Origin: Peptoniphilaceae bacterium | GTDB lineage: Bacteria; Bacillota; Clostridia; Tissierellales; Peptoniphilaceae | Direction of reading: 5' to 3' | Length of the DNA stretch: 9,862 nt | NCBI GenBank assembly: GCA_902363535.1 | Contig: CABJAE010000011.1 | Span: forward strand, 1-9,862 | Shown here: in pieces, positions 1 through 6,658 of the stretch | Layout of the letters: every line of letters starts with the position of its first letter | Numbering within the stretch: position 1 is the first letter of the stretch | The notes under the pieces: generated by a model | Told to the model about the DNA's origin: nothing | The model's database searches: none | Seen by the model: only the letters and a program-made list of their open reading frames with translations | Translations under genes and position numbers: made by a program

Positions 1-1
1 G

Positions 2-190
2 AAAATGGACCTGAAAGCGGTGCTGACCTTTGCATGCATGAACATGAAAAAACTGGCACTAATGATGGATCGAAGAGATCGGGAGAGGGGAAACTGCGGC
101 CCTTCTTTTGCTGATTTATGGAGAAAATGGATTGACAACATAAAAAAGAGACAAACCCCGAGATTTATTCGGAGTTTGTCTGCAGTCTGA
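2..190 (+). CDS. IS1182-like transposase, C-terminal end (partial at left edge)
   Basis: This is the last 62 codons of a transposase whose 5' part lies outside the window, ending at TGA 188-190. The reading frame is open to the left edge, so the ATG at position 5 is an internal methionine and not a start. The identification rests on the second copy at the right end of the window. The first 84 bases match that copy exactly, and the C-terminal residues (RSLSAV) are shared. The two copies then differ: there are 7 mismatches within 85-96 and a 9-base in-frame insertion here near 128-137, so residues W-I-D-N are present in this copy only. The catalytic residues are not in this part. Whether the full gene is intact cannot be judged. 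Confidence 0.85.
   Translation, partial: KMDLKAVLTFACMNMKKLALMMDRRDRERGNCGPSFADLWRKWIDNIKKRQTPRFIRSLSAV
142..181 (-). terminator. Terminator-like hairpin inside the transposase 3' end, acting on the - strand
   Basis: Arms 149-161 (AGACAAACCCCGA) and 169-181 (TCGGAGTTTGTCT) form a 13-base stem with one non-Watson-Crick position and a 7-base loop. Read on the - strand the odd position is a G-U wobble, and the stem is followed by six T (the A-run at 142-147). It therefore looks like an intrinsic terminator for transcripts leaving pncB and entering the IS antisense. On the + strand no T-run follows. Confidence 0.6.
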
Positions 191-215
191 GAAGGCACAT
201 CGGTGCCTTCTTTTT
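191..215. terminator. Symmetrical hairpin terminator between IS and pncB
   Basis: GAAGGCAC (191-198), loop ATCG, GTGCCTTC (203-210) and TTTTT (211-215) form a perfect 8-bp stem with a T-run on the + strand. It ends transcripts from the left transposase. The pncB stop codon lies only three bases before the stem on the - strand, so this was probably pncB's own terminator. In the - direction the T-run is missing, because IS sequence begins immediately after the stem. Confidence 0.8.
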
Positions 216-1659
216 AATTGGAGTTGTGCTTCTTTAAAAGTTCGTCTTTCATCTTCCAAAGTTCGGGGCTTAAGTCCACGATGTATTCCTGCGGGGTGTT
301 GAGTCGTTTGACTTCGTCCCAGAGACTGTTGAGCTCGCGCTGTACTTTTTCGCGAATGGCTTCCAGGCTCGGGCTTTCGTAAACGAGTTTGCCGCCGATG
401 TAAATGTCTTCTAAAAGGGAGCGCACTTCGTAGTTTTTCAGTGTCTTGCGCTTCCAGGTAAAGAGGGGGTGGAAGATTTCGTAGCCGTCGTCGGGGATTT
501 CCTCGCCTTTTACGGTCAAGACGTCGGCGATGGCTTTGCCCTGATCTTTGTCGTAGAAGCGGTAGATGTCTTTGACGCCGGGGGTGGTGATTTTCGTCAC
601 GTTTTCGGAAATTTTAATGGTGGGCTTGATGACGCCGTCAGCTTCCGTGGCCACGAGTTTGTACACGCCGCCGAAGACGGGGTGGCTCTTGGATGTAATC
701 AGTCGCTCGCCGACGCCGAAGGAATCCACTTGGGCGCCTTGTTTCAACAGGTCTTCGATGACGTATTCGTCCAGGGAGTTGGAGGCCATAATGGTCACAT
801 CGGGGAAGCCTGCGTCGTCTAAAATTTTTCGGCACTGCTTGCTCAAGTAGGCGATGTCGCCGGAGTCGATGCGAATGCCGCGGCCTTCGTGGCCGGCTTC
901 GCGCAGCTCTTTAAAGACCTGAATGGCGTTGGGAAGCCCCTGATCCAGCACGTCGTAGGTGTCGATCAAGAGGAAGCAGCTGTCGGGATAGACTTTGGCG
1001 TAGGCTCTGAAGGCGTCGATTTCTTCGTCGAACATTTGCACCCAGCTGTGGGCCATGGTGCCCAGGGCGGGGACGCCGTAGAGCTGTTCGGCCAAGGTGT
1101 TGGCGCTGCCGTTGCATCCGCCGATGTAGGCGGCGCGGGCGCCCAGATTGGCGCCGCTGTAACCTTGGGCGCGGCGGGAGCCGAATTCGGTGACGGCCCG
1201 TCCGCCGGCGGCCTTACAGATGCGATTGGCCTTGGTGGTGATTAAGGTTTGGTGGTTGATGGTTAAGAGGACCATGGTTTCCACCAATTGGGCCTGAATG
1301 GCCGGGCCTCTCACGGTGACCAAGGGCTCCGAGGGGAAGACGACGGTGCCTTCGGGGATGGCGCGCACGTCGCAGGCAAATTCGAAATTCGCCAGGTAGT
1401 CTAAAAATTCCTCGCTGAACATGCCTTTGGAGCGCAAAAAGGCGATGTCTTCGTCGTCGAAGCTCAAGTTTTCCAAGTATTCGATGAGTTGTTCCAGGCC
1501 ACTTAAAATAACGTAGCTGGCATCGTCCGGTGCAGAGCGGAAAAACATATCGAAATGCACGATTTCGTCTTGCATACCGTTTTCAAAGTAACCGTTGCCC
1601 ATGGTGAATTCATAGAAATCCGCCAAGAGGGTGTAGTTGTTCTGATCTGTAAATTTCAT
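214..1659 (-). CDS. pncB: Nicotinate phosphoribosyltransferase
   Basis: This enzyme converts nicotinate and PRPP to nicotinate mononucleotide, coupled to ATP hydrolysis. It is the entry step of the Preiss-Handler NAD salvage pathway in the cytoplasm. The 481-residue product starts with the family's N-terminal signature (NYTLLADFYEFTMGNGYF). It has the substrate-site segment EFGSRRAQG and the conserved GTMAHSW, whose His204 fits the phosphorylated active-site histidine. IRIDSGD and FGVGERLITS follow, as expected for the phosphate-binding barrel end. Two upstream in-frame ATGs exist. The one at 1683 lies only about 8 bases after the predicted transcription start, and the longer extension has no family-like sequence. 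ATG 1659, with a purine-rich AAGAAAGAGAG just upstream, gives the normal family N terminus. The gene is transcribed alone, divergently from the ABC-F gene, and ends against the left IS. Confidence 0.95.
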   Translation of the reverse strand: MKFTDQNNYTLLADFYEFTMGNGYFENGMQDEIVHFDMFFRSAPDDASYVILSGLEQLIEYLENLSFDDEDIAFLRSKGMFSEEFLDYLANFEFACDVRAIPEGTVVFPSEPLVTVRGPAIQAQLVETMVLLTINHQTLITTKANRICKAAGGRAVTEFGSRRAQGYSGANLGARAAYIGGCNGSANTLAEQLYGVPALGTMAHSWVQMFDEEIDAFRAYAKVYPDSCFLLIDTYDVLDQGLPNAIQVFKELREAGHEGRGIRIDSGDIAYLSKQCRKILDDAGFPDVTIMASNSLDEYVIEDLLKQGAQVDSFGVGERLITSKSHPVFGGVYKLVATEADGVIKPTIKISENVTKITTPGVKDIYRFYDKDQGKAIADVLTVKGEEIPDDGYEIFHPLFTWKRKTLKNYEVRSLLEDIYIGGKLVYESPSLEAIREKVQRELNSLWDEVKRLNTPQEYIVDLSPELWKMKDELLKKHNSN

Positions 1660-1698
1660 AGTGCTCTCTTTCTTGTCCTTCATTAGACCTTTTTTCTC

Positions 1699-1707
1699 AT
1701 TATAGCA
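1699..1707 (-). promoter_or_regulatory. pncB promoter, extended -10
   Basis: On the - strand the sequence reads TGCTATAAT, a perfect -10 hexamer with the TGn extension. No good -35 box is present at the right distance (GCGTCA is the closest). Predicted transcription start is near 1691, which leaves a leader of about 30 bases before ATG 1659. Confidence 0.65.
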
Positions 1708-1713
1708 CAAGTC

Positions 1714-1779
1714 GCCTCGGCTGACGCAGGCAAACATTTTCAATTGCAAGATGGACGCGCATCCGCCCTCAGACGAGGC
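1714..1779. repeat. Imperfect inverted repeat between divergent promoters
   Basis: GCCTCGGCTGACG (1714-1726) matches the reverse complement of CCTCAGACGAGGC (1767-1779) at 11 of 13 positions, with 40 bases between the arms. The left arm overlaps the spacer and -35 zone of the pncB promoter. The right arm lies just upstream of the putative ABC-F -35. It may be a pair of operator half-regions, but no known repressor motif is recognised. Confidence 0.35.
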
Positions 1780-1781
1780 CG

Positions 1782-1810
1782 TTTCGTGGTACAATATGTG
1801 CAACTATAAT
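1782..1810 (+). promoter_or_regulatory. Probable promoter of the ABC-F / ppx / ppk cluster
   Basis: A perfect TATAAT lies at 1805-1810, some 20 bases before the ABC-F start. The hexamer at 17-base spacing (TTTCGT, 1782-1787) is a poor -35, so strength may depend on an activator or be low. Confidence 0.45.
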
Positions 1811-1817
1811 GAAGAAT

Positions 1818-1826
1818 GAGAAGGTG
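1818..1826 (+). promoter_or_regulatory. Ribosome binding site of the ABC-F gene
   Basis: GAGAAGGTG precedes two consecutive ATG codons (1828 and 1831). From the GAGAAGG core the first ATG is 3 bases away and the second is 6, so ATG 1831 is the better placed start. Confidence 0.6.
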
Positions 1827-1830
1827 AATG

Positions 1831-3441
1831 ATGTTACAAGTAACAGATGTAAGTGTAATTTTTCCCGATAAGAAATTGTTCGACGACGTCAATCTGCTCT
1901 TTCAACGGGGCAATTGCTACGGCGTCATCGGCGCCAACGGCGCGGGGAAATCCACGTTTTTAAAAATTCTCTCCGGCGAAAAGGAGCCCTCCACAGGCCA
2001 CGTGTCCAAGGACAAGAACGAACGGCTATCGAAATTAAAACAGGACCACTACGCCTATGAAGAGTTCACGGTGATGGACACGGTAATACAGGGCAACGAG
2101 GAGCTTTACGCCATTCAAAAGGAGAAGGACGCCATTTACATGAAGCCGGACTTTTCCGACGAAGACGGCATTCGCGCAGGGGAACTGGAAGCGCGCTTTG
2201 CGGAAATGAACGGCTATGAAGCGGAGGCCGACGCCTCCCGCCTCTTGCAGGGCTTGGGCATCGATTTGGAAAAACACGACCGGATGATGTACGAGCTTCG
2301 GGAATCGGAAAAGGTGAAGGTGCTCTTGGCCCAGGCTCTTTTCGGCAATCCGGAAATTCTTTTGTTGGACGAGCCCACCAACGGCCTGGACGTGCGGGCG
2401 GTCATGTGGCTGGAAGATTTTTTGGCGGATTTTGAAGGCATCGTCATTATCGTGAGTCACGACCGCCACTTCCTGAACAATGTCTGCACCCATATGGTGG
2501 ACATCGACTTCGGCAAGATCAATATGGTGACGGGGAACTACGATTTCTGGTACGAATCCGGGCAATTGGCGGCGAAGCTGATTAAGGAACAAAACAAAAA
2601 GAAAGAAGAAAAGATTAAAGAGCTGCAAAACTTCATCGCCCGATTCAGCGCCAACAAATCCAAATCCCGCCAAGCCACGAGCCGCAAGAAGCTCTTGGAT
2701 AAAATCGACTTGACGGAAATTCGCCCATCCTCCCGCCGCTACCCCTTCGTGGGCTTTACTTTGTCTCGGGAAGTGGGCAATGAAATTCTCACCGTGGAAA
2801 ATCTTTCCTCGGAATTGGACGGCAGTCTGCTTTTTAAGGACCTGTCCTTCCGCCTGGACAAGGACGACAAGGTGGCCTTTATCGGAAACGAAGTGGCCAT
2901 TACCCGCCTCTTCGAAATTTTAACGGGCCACAGCGACGATTTCAGCGGCGAATTTAAATGGGGCCAAACCATTACCATGCGCTACTTCCCCAGGGACAAC
3001 AACGCCTTTTTCGACGGCGTGGACAAAAACTTGATCGACTGGCTCAGAGATTACAGTGAAGACCAGTCGGAAATCGTCATGCGCTCCCTCTTGGGCCGCA
3101 TGCTCTTTTCCGGGGACGAGGCCCTGAAAAAAGCCGACGTCCTCTCCGGGGGCGAGCGCGTGCGGATGATGTTTTCCAAAATGATGATCGATCCCGCCAA
3201 TGTGCTGATCTTCGACCAGCCCACCAATCACCTGGATCTTGAGAGCATCGAAGCGGTGAACAACGGACTCATGGACTTTAAGGGGAATCTGCTCTTTACT
3301 TCCCACGACCATCAATTTATCTCCTCCATCGCCAATCGCATCATCGAGATCAAGGAAGATGCAAGCTTCAGAGACGTCAAGATGGATTACGAAGATTACA
3401 TCGCCCGCTACATCGCCGATTCGAACACAGGCTTAAATTAA
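1831..3441 (+). CDS. ABC-F family ATPase (YkpA/YbiT-like), asymmetric ATP sites
   Basis: This is a 536-residue protein with two nucleotide-binding domains and no membrane segment, as in translation-associated ABC-F proteins that bind the ribosomal E site. NBD1 has Walker A GANGAGKS (34-41), Walker B with DEPTNGLD (180-187) and switch His in VSHDRH. The linker at about 250-308 is strongly basic and partly coiled (KEQNKKKEEKIKEL), matching the P-site-tRNA interaction motif of the family. NBD2 has a perfect signature LSGGE (438-442) and SHDHQF (His492). Its Walker A is degenerate (GNEVAITRL, 352-360) and its catalytic Glu is Gln463 (DQPTNHLD). The NBD1 signature is also degenerate (LRESE, 156-160). 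All lost motifs belong to one composite ATP site. A role as an antibiotic-resistance ABC-F is not supported; a housekeeping ribosome-associated role is inferred. No terminator separates it from ppx, 50 bases downstream. Confidence 0.93.
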   Translation: MLQVTDVSVIFPDKKLFDDVNLLFQRGNCYGVIGANGAGKSTFLKILSGEKEPSTGHVSKDKNERLSKLKQDHYAYEEFTVMDTVIQGNEELYAIQKEKDAIYMKPDFSDEDGIRAGELEARFAEMNGYEAEADASRLLQGLGIDLEKHDRMMYELRESEKVKVLLAQALFGNPEILLLDEPTNGLDVRAVMWLEDFLADFEGIVIIVSHDRHFLNNVCTHMVDIDFGKINMVTGNYDFWYESGQLAAKLIKEQNKKKEEKIKELQNFIARFSANKSKSRQATSRKKLLDKIDLTEIRPSSRRYPFVGFTLSREVGNEILTVENLSSELDGSLLFKDLSFRLDKDDKVAFIGNEVAITRLFEILTGHSDDFSGEFKWGQTITMRYFPRDNNAFFDGVDKNLIDWLRDYSEDQSEIVMRSLLGRMLFSGDEALKKADVLSGGERVRMMFSKMMIDPANVLIFDQPTNHLDLESIEAVNNGLMDFKGNLLFTSHDHQFISSIANRIIEIKEDASFRDVKMDYEDYIARYIADSNTGLN

Positions 3442-3476
3442 ATTTTACAAAGACAAAACAATTCACCGTTACAATG

Positions 3477-3487
3477 AAAAGGGGGTG
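3477..3487 (+). promoter_or_regulatory. Ribosome binding site deciding the ppx start
   Basis: AAAAGGGGGTG lies before ATG 3489 and ATG 3492. It overlaps the upstream ATG at 3474, so that ATG cannot use it. The G-run ends 6 bases before ATG 3492 and 3 bases before ATG 3489, so 3492 is preferred. Confidence 0.6.
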
Positions 3488-3491
3488 CATG

Positions 3492-4394
3492 ATGCACGGC
3501 GTCATCGACATCGGTTCAAATACCGTGCGCCTGTCGGTCTTCCGCGTGGAAGACGGCGTGGCGCAAAATCTATTCAATGAAAAGCAAACGGTGGGCCTGG
3601 CCGGCTACCGAAAAGACGGATGCCTCACGGAAGAGGGGATTCGCGCGCTCATCGAGACTTTGGGCCACTTCGCCTTTATCTTGGATCAGCTGGGGGACAT
3701 TCACTACACCCACGCCATCGCCACGGCGTCCATACGAAACATCAACAATTCCGACGAGGTGCTTCGTCGGGTGAAAAAGGCCCTGGGCATGGACATCGAA
3801 ATACTAAGCGGCGAGGAGGAAGCCCACCTGGCTTTCGTCGGCGCCGAAGGGACGATTTCGGGCCACGAAGACGGCGTCCTCGCAGACATCGGCGGCGGTT
3901 CCACGGAAATCGTCCTCTTTCGGGAGGGGCGGGTGGTGGATTCGGCCTCCCTGGACATCGGGTCCTTATCCGTGTTTCGCGACTACGTGGACGGCTTGTT
4001 TTTAACCAACGACGAGCGCAAAGCCATGGACGAGCGGCTGAAATTTCTCTTAAACGCCCAGGCCATCGAACGGGGAAAATATCCCATCCTCTGCGCCGTC
4101 GGCGGCAGTGCCCGGGCGACGCTTAAAATGTACAACACCCTTTTCGACGAGCATCCGGACAACGACGAGATGAACACCGACGATTTGAAGACCCTGATGA
4201 AGCATTTGCTGGACATTGAAGAGAAAGAAAAAATGGAAATCATATTAAAAGTAAAAGCAGACCGTATCCATACATTGCTGCCCGGTCTTTCGATTCTTTA
4301 CCGAATCGCCAAGTATTTTCACGTGGAAAAAATCGCCGTCGCCCAGACGGGGATCCGGGAGGGGTACGTTATCAGCCGAATCATAGGAGGCTAA
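3492..4394 (+). CDS. ppx: Ppx/GppA family phosphatase (exopolyphosphatase), short form
   Basis: This 300-residue enzyme belongs to the ASKHA-fold Ppx/GppA family, which removes terminal phosphates from polyphosphate and, in some members, hydrolyses pppGpp. The first phosphate-binding loop is GVIDIGSNTVRL (3-14). SGEEEA (106-111) carries the conserved catalytic-glutamate region, and DIGGGSTEIVLF (from 132) is the second phosphate loop. SLDIGSLSVFRDYV and VGGSARATLKMY follow in the normal order. The protein ends after the two core lobes and lacks the long C-terminal HD-like region of E. coli Ppx (about 510 residues). Its gene lies 2 bases upstream of ppk, and the ppk Shine-Dalgarno is within its last codons, so the two opposing polyphosphate enzymes should be made together. 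That context favours exopolyphosphatase over pppGpp hydrolase, but the sequence alone does not exclude the latter. Confidence 0.88.
   Translation: MHGVIDIGSNTVRLSVFRVEDGVAQNLFNEKQTVGLAGYRKDGCLTEEGIRALIETLGHFAFILDQLGDIHYTHAIATASIRNINNSDEVLRRVKKALGMDIEILSGEEEAHLAFVGAEGTISGHEDGVLADIGGGSTEIVLFREGRVVDSASLDIGSLSVFRDYVDGLFLTNDERKAMDERLKFLLNAQAIERGKYPILCAVGGSARATLKMYNTLFDEHPDNDEMNTDDLKTLMKHLLDIEEKEKMEIILKVKADRIHTLLPGLSILYRIAKYFHVEKIAVAQTGIREGYVISRIIGG
4385..4390 (+). promoter_or_regulatory. Consensus Shine-Dalgarno of ppk within the ppx 3' end
   Basis: A perfect AGGAGG lies six bases before ATG 4397 and inside the final ppx codons, next to its TAA. This arrangement supports translational coupling of ppx and ppk and confirms the ppk start. 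Confidence 0.85.
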
Positions 4395-4396
4395 TA

Positions 4397-6541
4397 ATGC
4401 ACGACATTTCTTTCACTCAAAATCGCGAATTATCCTGGTTGCGCTTTAACGAGCGGGTATTGGACGAAGCACAGGACGGGCAGGTGCCCCTTCTGGAGCG
4501 GATGAAATTTCTGTCCATCTTCGATTCAAATTTAGACGAATTTTTTATGGTGCGGGTAGGCTCTCTCACAGACCTTTCCATGCTCCACAAGCGGGTCATC
4601 GACAATAAATCCGACATGGATCAGGACGAGCAACTCGCCGCCATCATGGAGCAGGTGCGGATTTTGTACCAAAAAAAGGATTACGTCTACGAGGAGTTAA
4701 GGGACCAATGCCGCGCCAAGGGCTTCTACGCCATCGAAAGTGAAGAAATGACGGAGCACGAGGAAAAAATCCTCTTGCCCTACTTCGAAAACACCATCAG
4801 CCCTTACTTAAATTACCAAATCGTGGACCTGACCCACCCCTTCCCGCACATTCCCAATCTGGGCATCGTCATCGTCTACCACCTCAGGAAAAAAAGCGAC
4901 GACGTGCGCTCCATCGGGGTGATTCAGGTGCCGCCCAATTTAAATCGAATCATTCGCCTGGACAAGAACAAATGCATTCTCCTGGAGAAGGTCATCGAAA
5001 AATACGGCGCCATGCTCTTCGAGTCCTACGCCATCGAAGAAAGCTACATTATGAGCGTGACGCGAAACGCCGACATCGACTGGGACGACGAGGACTACGA
5101 ATTTGCCGAAGACTATCGCTCCCACATGAAGAAGATGCTGAAAAAGAGAAAGCGCCTCATGCCCGTGCGCCTGGAGCTGAATCGCATGCCGACGCAAGGG
5201 GTGCTGGATATACTTTTAGACAAGCTCTCTTTAGACGAGAGCCGCGTCTTCGTCACGACGAGCCCGGTGCGCCTGGGCTACCTCTTCGGCCTGGTGGACG
5301 TGCTTGCACCTTTAATGGGGCCGGAGAGCGTGGATGAGCCTTTCGAGCCGAAAAACAGCCGCTACGTGGACGAGAAAAAGCCCATGATGGCGCAAATCGA
5401 AGCGAAAGACATTCTTCTGTCCTATCCCTACGAGTCCATGGACCCCATCATTCGCCTTTTGGATGAGGCGGCCAAGGATCCCACGGTGGTGTCCATCAAA
5501 ATCACCTTGTACCGCATCGCAAAAAATTCCCTGGTGGCGGAAAAGCTCATGGAAGCGGCGGAAAACGGAAAAGACGTCTTGGTTTTAATGGAACTTCGCG
5601 CCCGATTCGACGAAGAAAACAACATTCTCTGGTCGTCGAATTTGGAAAAGGCCGGCTGCCGCGTGATTTACGGCTTCAACAAATTTAAATGCCATTCGAA
5701 AGTTCTGTTAATTACCCGCGTCGTGGACAACAAGCCCGTCTACATGGCGCAAATCGCCACGGGCAATTACAACGAAAAGACGGCGAAGCTCTACACGGAC
5801 TTTGCCCTTATGACCGCCCATCAGGGCATCGGCCGGGACGTGAATCGCCTCTTCGACAATTTCCTCATCGGAGAATTAAACGGCACCTACGACCACTTGT
5901 GGGTGAGCCCGAAGACCTTGCCCGAAGGGGTGGAAGCGGCCATGGACAGGGAAATCGAAAAGGTAAAGGCCGGAGGCGAAGGCTATGTGCGCCTGAAGAT
6001 GAATTCCATCTCCGACAGGCAAATGATCGACAAGATCTCCGAAGCCTCCAACGCCGGGGTCACCGTGGAGATGATGGTTCGGGGAATCAGCTGCATCGTG
6101 CCGAAAATTCCCGAGCGCACGGAAAATCTCTCCGTCTACTCCCTGGTGGGACGCTTTTTGGAACACCACCGCATCTATCAATTCGGTCGCGGCGAGGCGG
6201 CCGAGGTGTATATTTCCTCGGCGGATTTCATGACGCGGAATCTGAGAAAGCGCGTGGAAGTGGCGGCGCCCATCCTGGATCCGGACATTAAAAAGCGGAT
6301 TCTGGACTTTATGGACATTATGTTTAAAGACGATGTGAAGCGGCGGGAGCTCTTGCCCTCGAAGCGCTACGCCCACGTGGAAAACAAGGAAAACTTTATT
6401 GCGCAAAATTACTTAATCGAAGAAGCCGATCGCTTTGGAAAGGGTGCAGGGCCGAAGGAGAAGGACAGCGTCGTTATAAAAAGCGAAGAGAAAAAGGCGC
6501 CGGGATTTTTCGCCCGACTGAAGAAAAAGCTCTTCGGCTAA
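4397..6541 (+). CDS. ppk: Polyphosphate kinase 1
   Basis: This enzyme reversibly transfers the gamma-phosphate of ATP to growing polyphosphate chains through a phosphohistidine. The 714-residue product has the N-terminal family block NRELSWLRFNERVL (from residue 9) and IFDSNLDEFFMVRVG. Two phospholipase-D-like C-terminal domains follow. The first carries His433 in KCHSKVLLI, which matches E. coli His435, the autophosphorylated residue by family knowledge. The second has EHHRIYQFG (His590/591, near E. coli His592) and SADFMTRNLRKRVEV. ITLYRIAKNS and MELRARFDEENN are also typical. It is slightly longer than E. coli Ppk (688). The extra end is a charged linker followed by a basic, hydrophobic tail (PGFFARLKKKLFG) that could form an amphipathic helix. 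It is the last gene of the cluster and is followed by a clear terminator. Confidence 0.96.
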   Translation: MHDISFTQNRELSWLRFNERVLDEAQDGQVPLLERMKFLSIFDSNLDEFFMVRVGSLTDLSMLHKRVIDNKSDMDQDEQLAAIMEQVRILYQKKDYVYEELRDQCRAKGFYAIESEEMTEHEEKILLPYFENTISPYLNYQIVDLTHPFPHIPNLGIVIVYHLRKKSDDVRSIGVIQVPPNLNRIIRLDKNKCILLEKVIEKYGAMLFESYAIEESYIMSVTRNADIDWDDEDYEFAEDYRSHMKKMLKKRKRLMPVRLELNRMPTQGVLDILLDKLSLDESRVFVTTSPVRLGYLFGLVDVLAPLMGPESVDEPFEPKNSRYVDEKKPMMAQIEAKDILLSYPYESMDPIIRLLDEAAKDPTVVSIKITLYRIAKNSLVAEKLMEAAENGKDVLVLMELRARFDEENNILWSSNLEKAGCRVIYGFNKFKCHSKVLLITRVVDNKPVYMAQIATGNYNEKTAKLYTDFALMTAHQGIGRDVNRLFDNFLIGELNGTYDHLWVSPKTLPEGVEAAMDREIEKVKAGGEGYVRLKMNSISDRQMIDKISEASNAGVTVEMMVRGISCIVPKIPERTENLSVYSLVGRFLEHHRIYQFGRGEAAEVYISSADFMTRNLRKRVEVAAPILDPDIKKRILDFMDIMFKDDVKRRELLPSKRYAHVENKENFIAQNYLIEEADRFGKGAGPKEKDSVVIKSEEKKAPGFFARLKKKLFG

Positions 6542-6553
6542 AAGAATGAAGTG

Positions 6554-6582
6554 AATCGACGGGGAAACCTGTCGATTTTTTT
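6554..6582 (+). terminator. Intrinsic terminator after ppk
   Basis: AATCGACGGG (6554-6563) pairs with CCTGTCGATT (6568-6577) as a 10-bp stem with one G-U pair, closing a GAAA tetraloop. A run of seven T (6576-6582) follows. It lies 12 bases after the ppk stop and closes the ABC-F/ppx/ppk unit. Confidence 0.9.
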
Positions 6583-6608
6583 GTGGAACAAAAGGGATTT
6601 CTTCATCG

Positions 6609-6637
6609 CCGACCTTTCGGAAGATCTTTGATATAAT
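6609..6637 (+). promoter_or_regulatory. Promoter of ogt and the antiporter gene
   Basis: TATAAT at 6632-6637 is preceded by TGA, giving an extended -10 (TGnTATAAT). CCGACC (6609-6614) at 17-base spacing matches three of six -35 positions. The predicted start is about 15 bases before ATG 6659, and GGGGGAGAG serves as ribosome binding site. Confidence 0.75.
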
Positions 6638-6658
6638 GGGACGGAAAGGGGGAGAGAA

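Larger units (their letters stand above)
1..190 (+). mobile_element. 3' end of insertion sequence (IS1182-like), left copy
   Basis: The homology to the right-hand copy ends at the transposase stop codon. After TGA 188-190 the two loci are unrelated: here a GAAGGCAC stem follows, and there an ACTGCGG stem. The IS boundary is therefore at about 190/191, with at most one base of ambiguity. The other end of the element, its terminal inverted repeat and any target duplication are outside the window. Confidence 0.75.

Noticed and set aside
1660..1803. N-terminal extension of pncB up to 48 residues
   Set aside because: The extension spans the predicted pncB promoter (TGCTATAAT at 1699-1707), so most of it would not be transcribed. 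The family N terminus begins at ATG 1659.
2035..2673. 212-codon open frame on the - strand opposite the ABC-F gene
   Set aside because: It is a mirror of a real coding frame in GC-rich third positions. It has no recognisable domain and no ribosome binding site, and it lies wholly inside a well-supported gene. Other long opposite-strand frames (469-1245 +, 2920-3315 -, 5876-6406 -, 6413-7072 -, 7369-7878 -, 9220-9666 +) were rejected for the same reason.
1831..3441. ABC-F protein as an antibiotic-resistance determinant
   Set aside because: The sequence resembles the housekeeping YkpA/YbiT type, with a short basic linker and no resistance context.
3444..3475. Possible promoter before ppx (TTTACA and TACAAT)
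   Set aside because: The spacing is 20 bases, too long for a normal promoter. Transcription would begin inside the ppx ribosome binding site.
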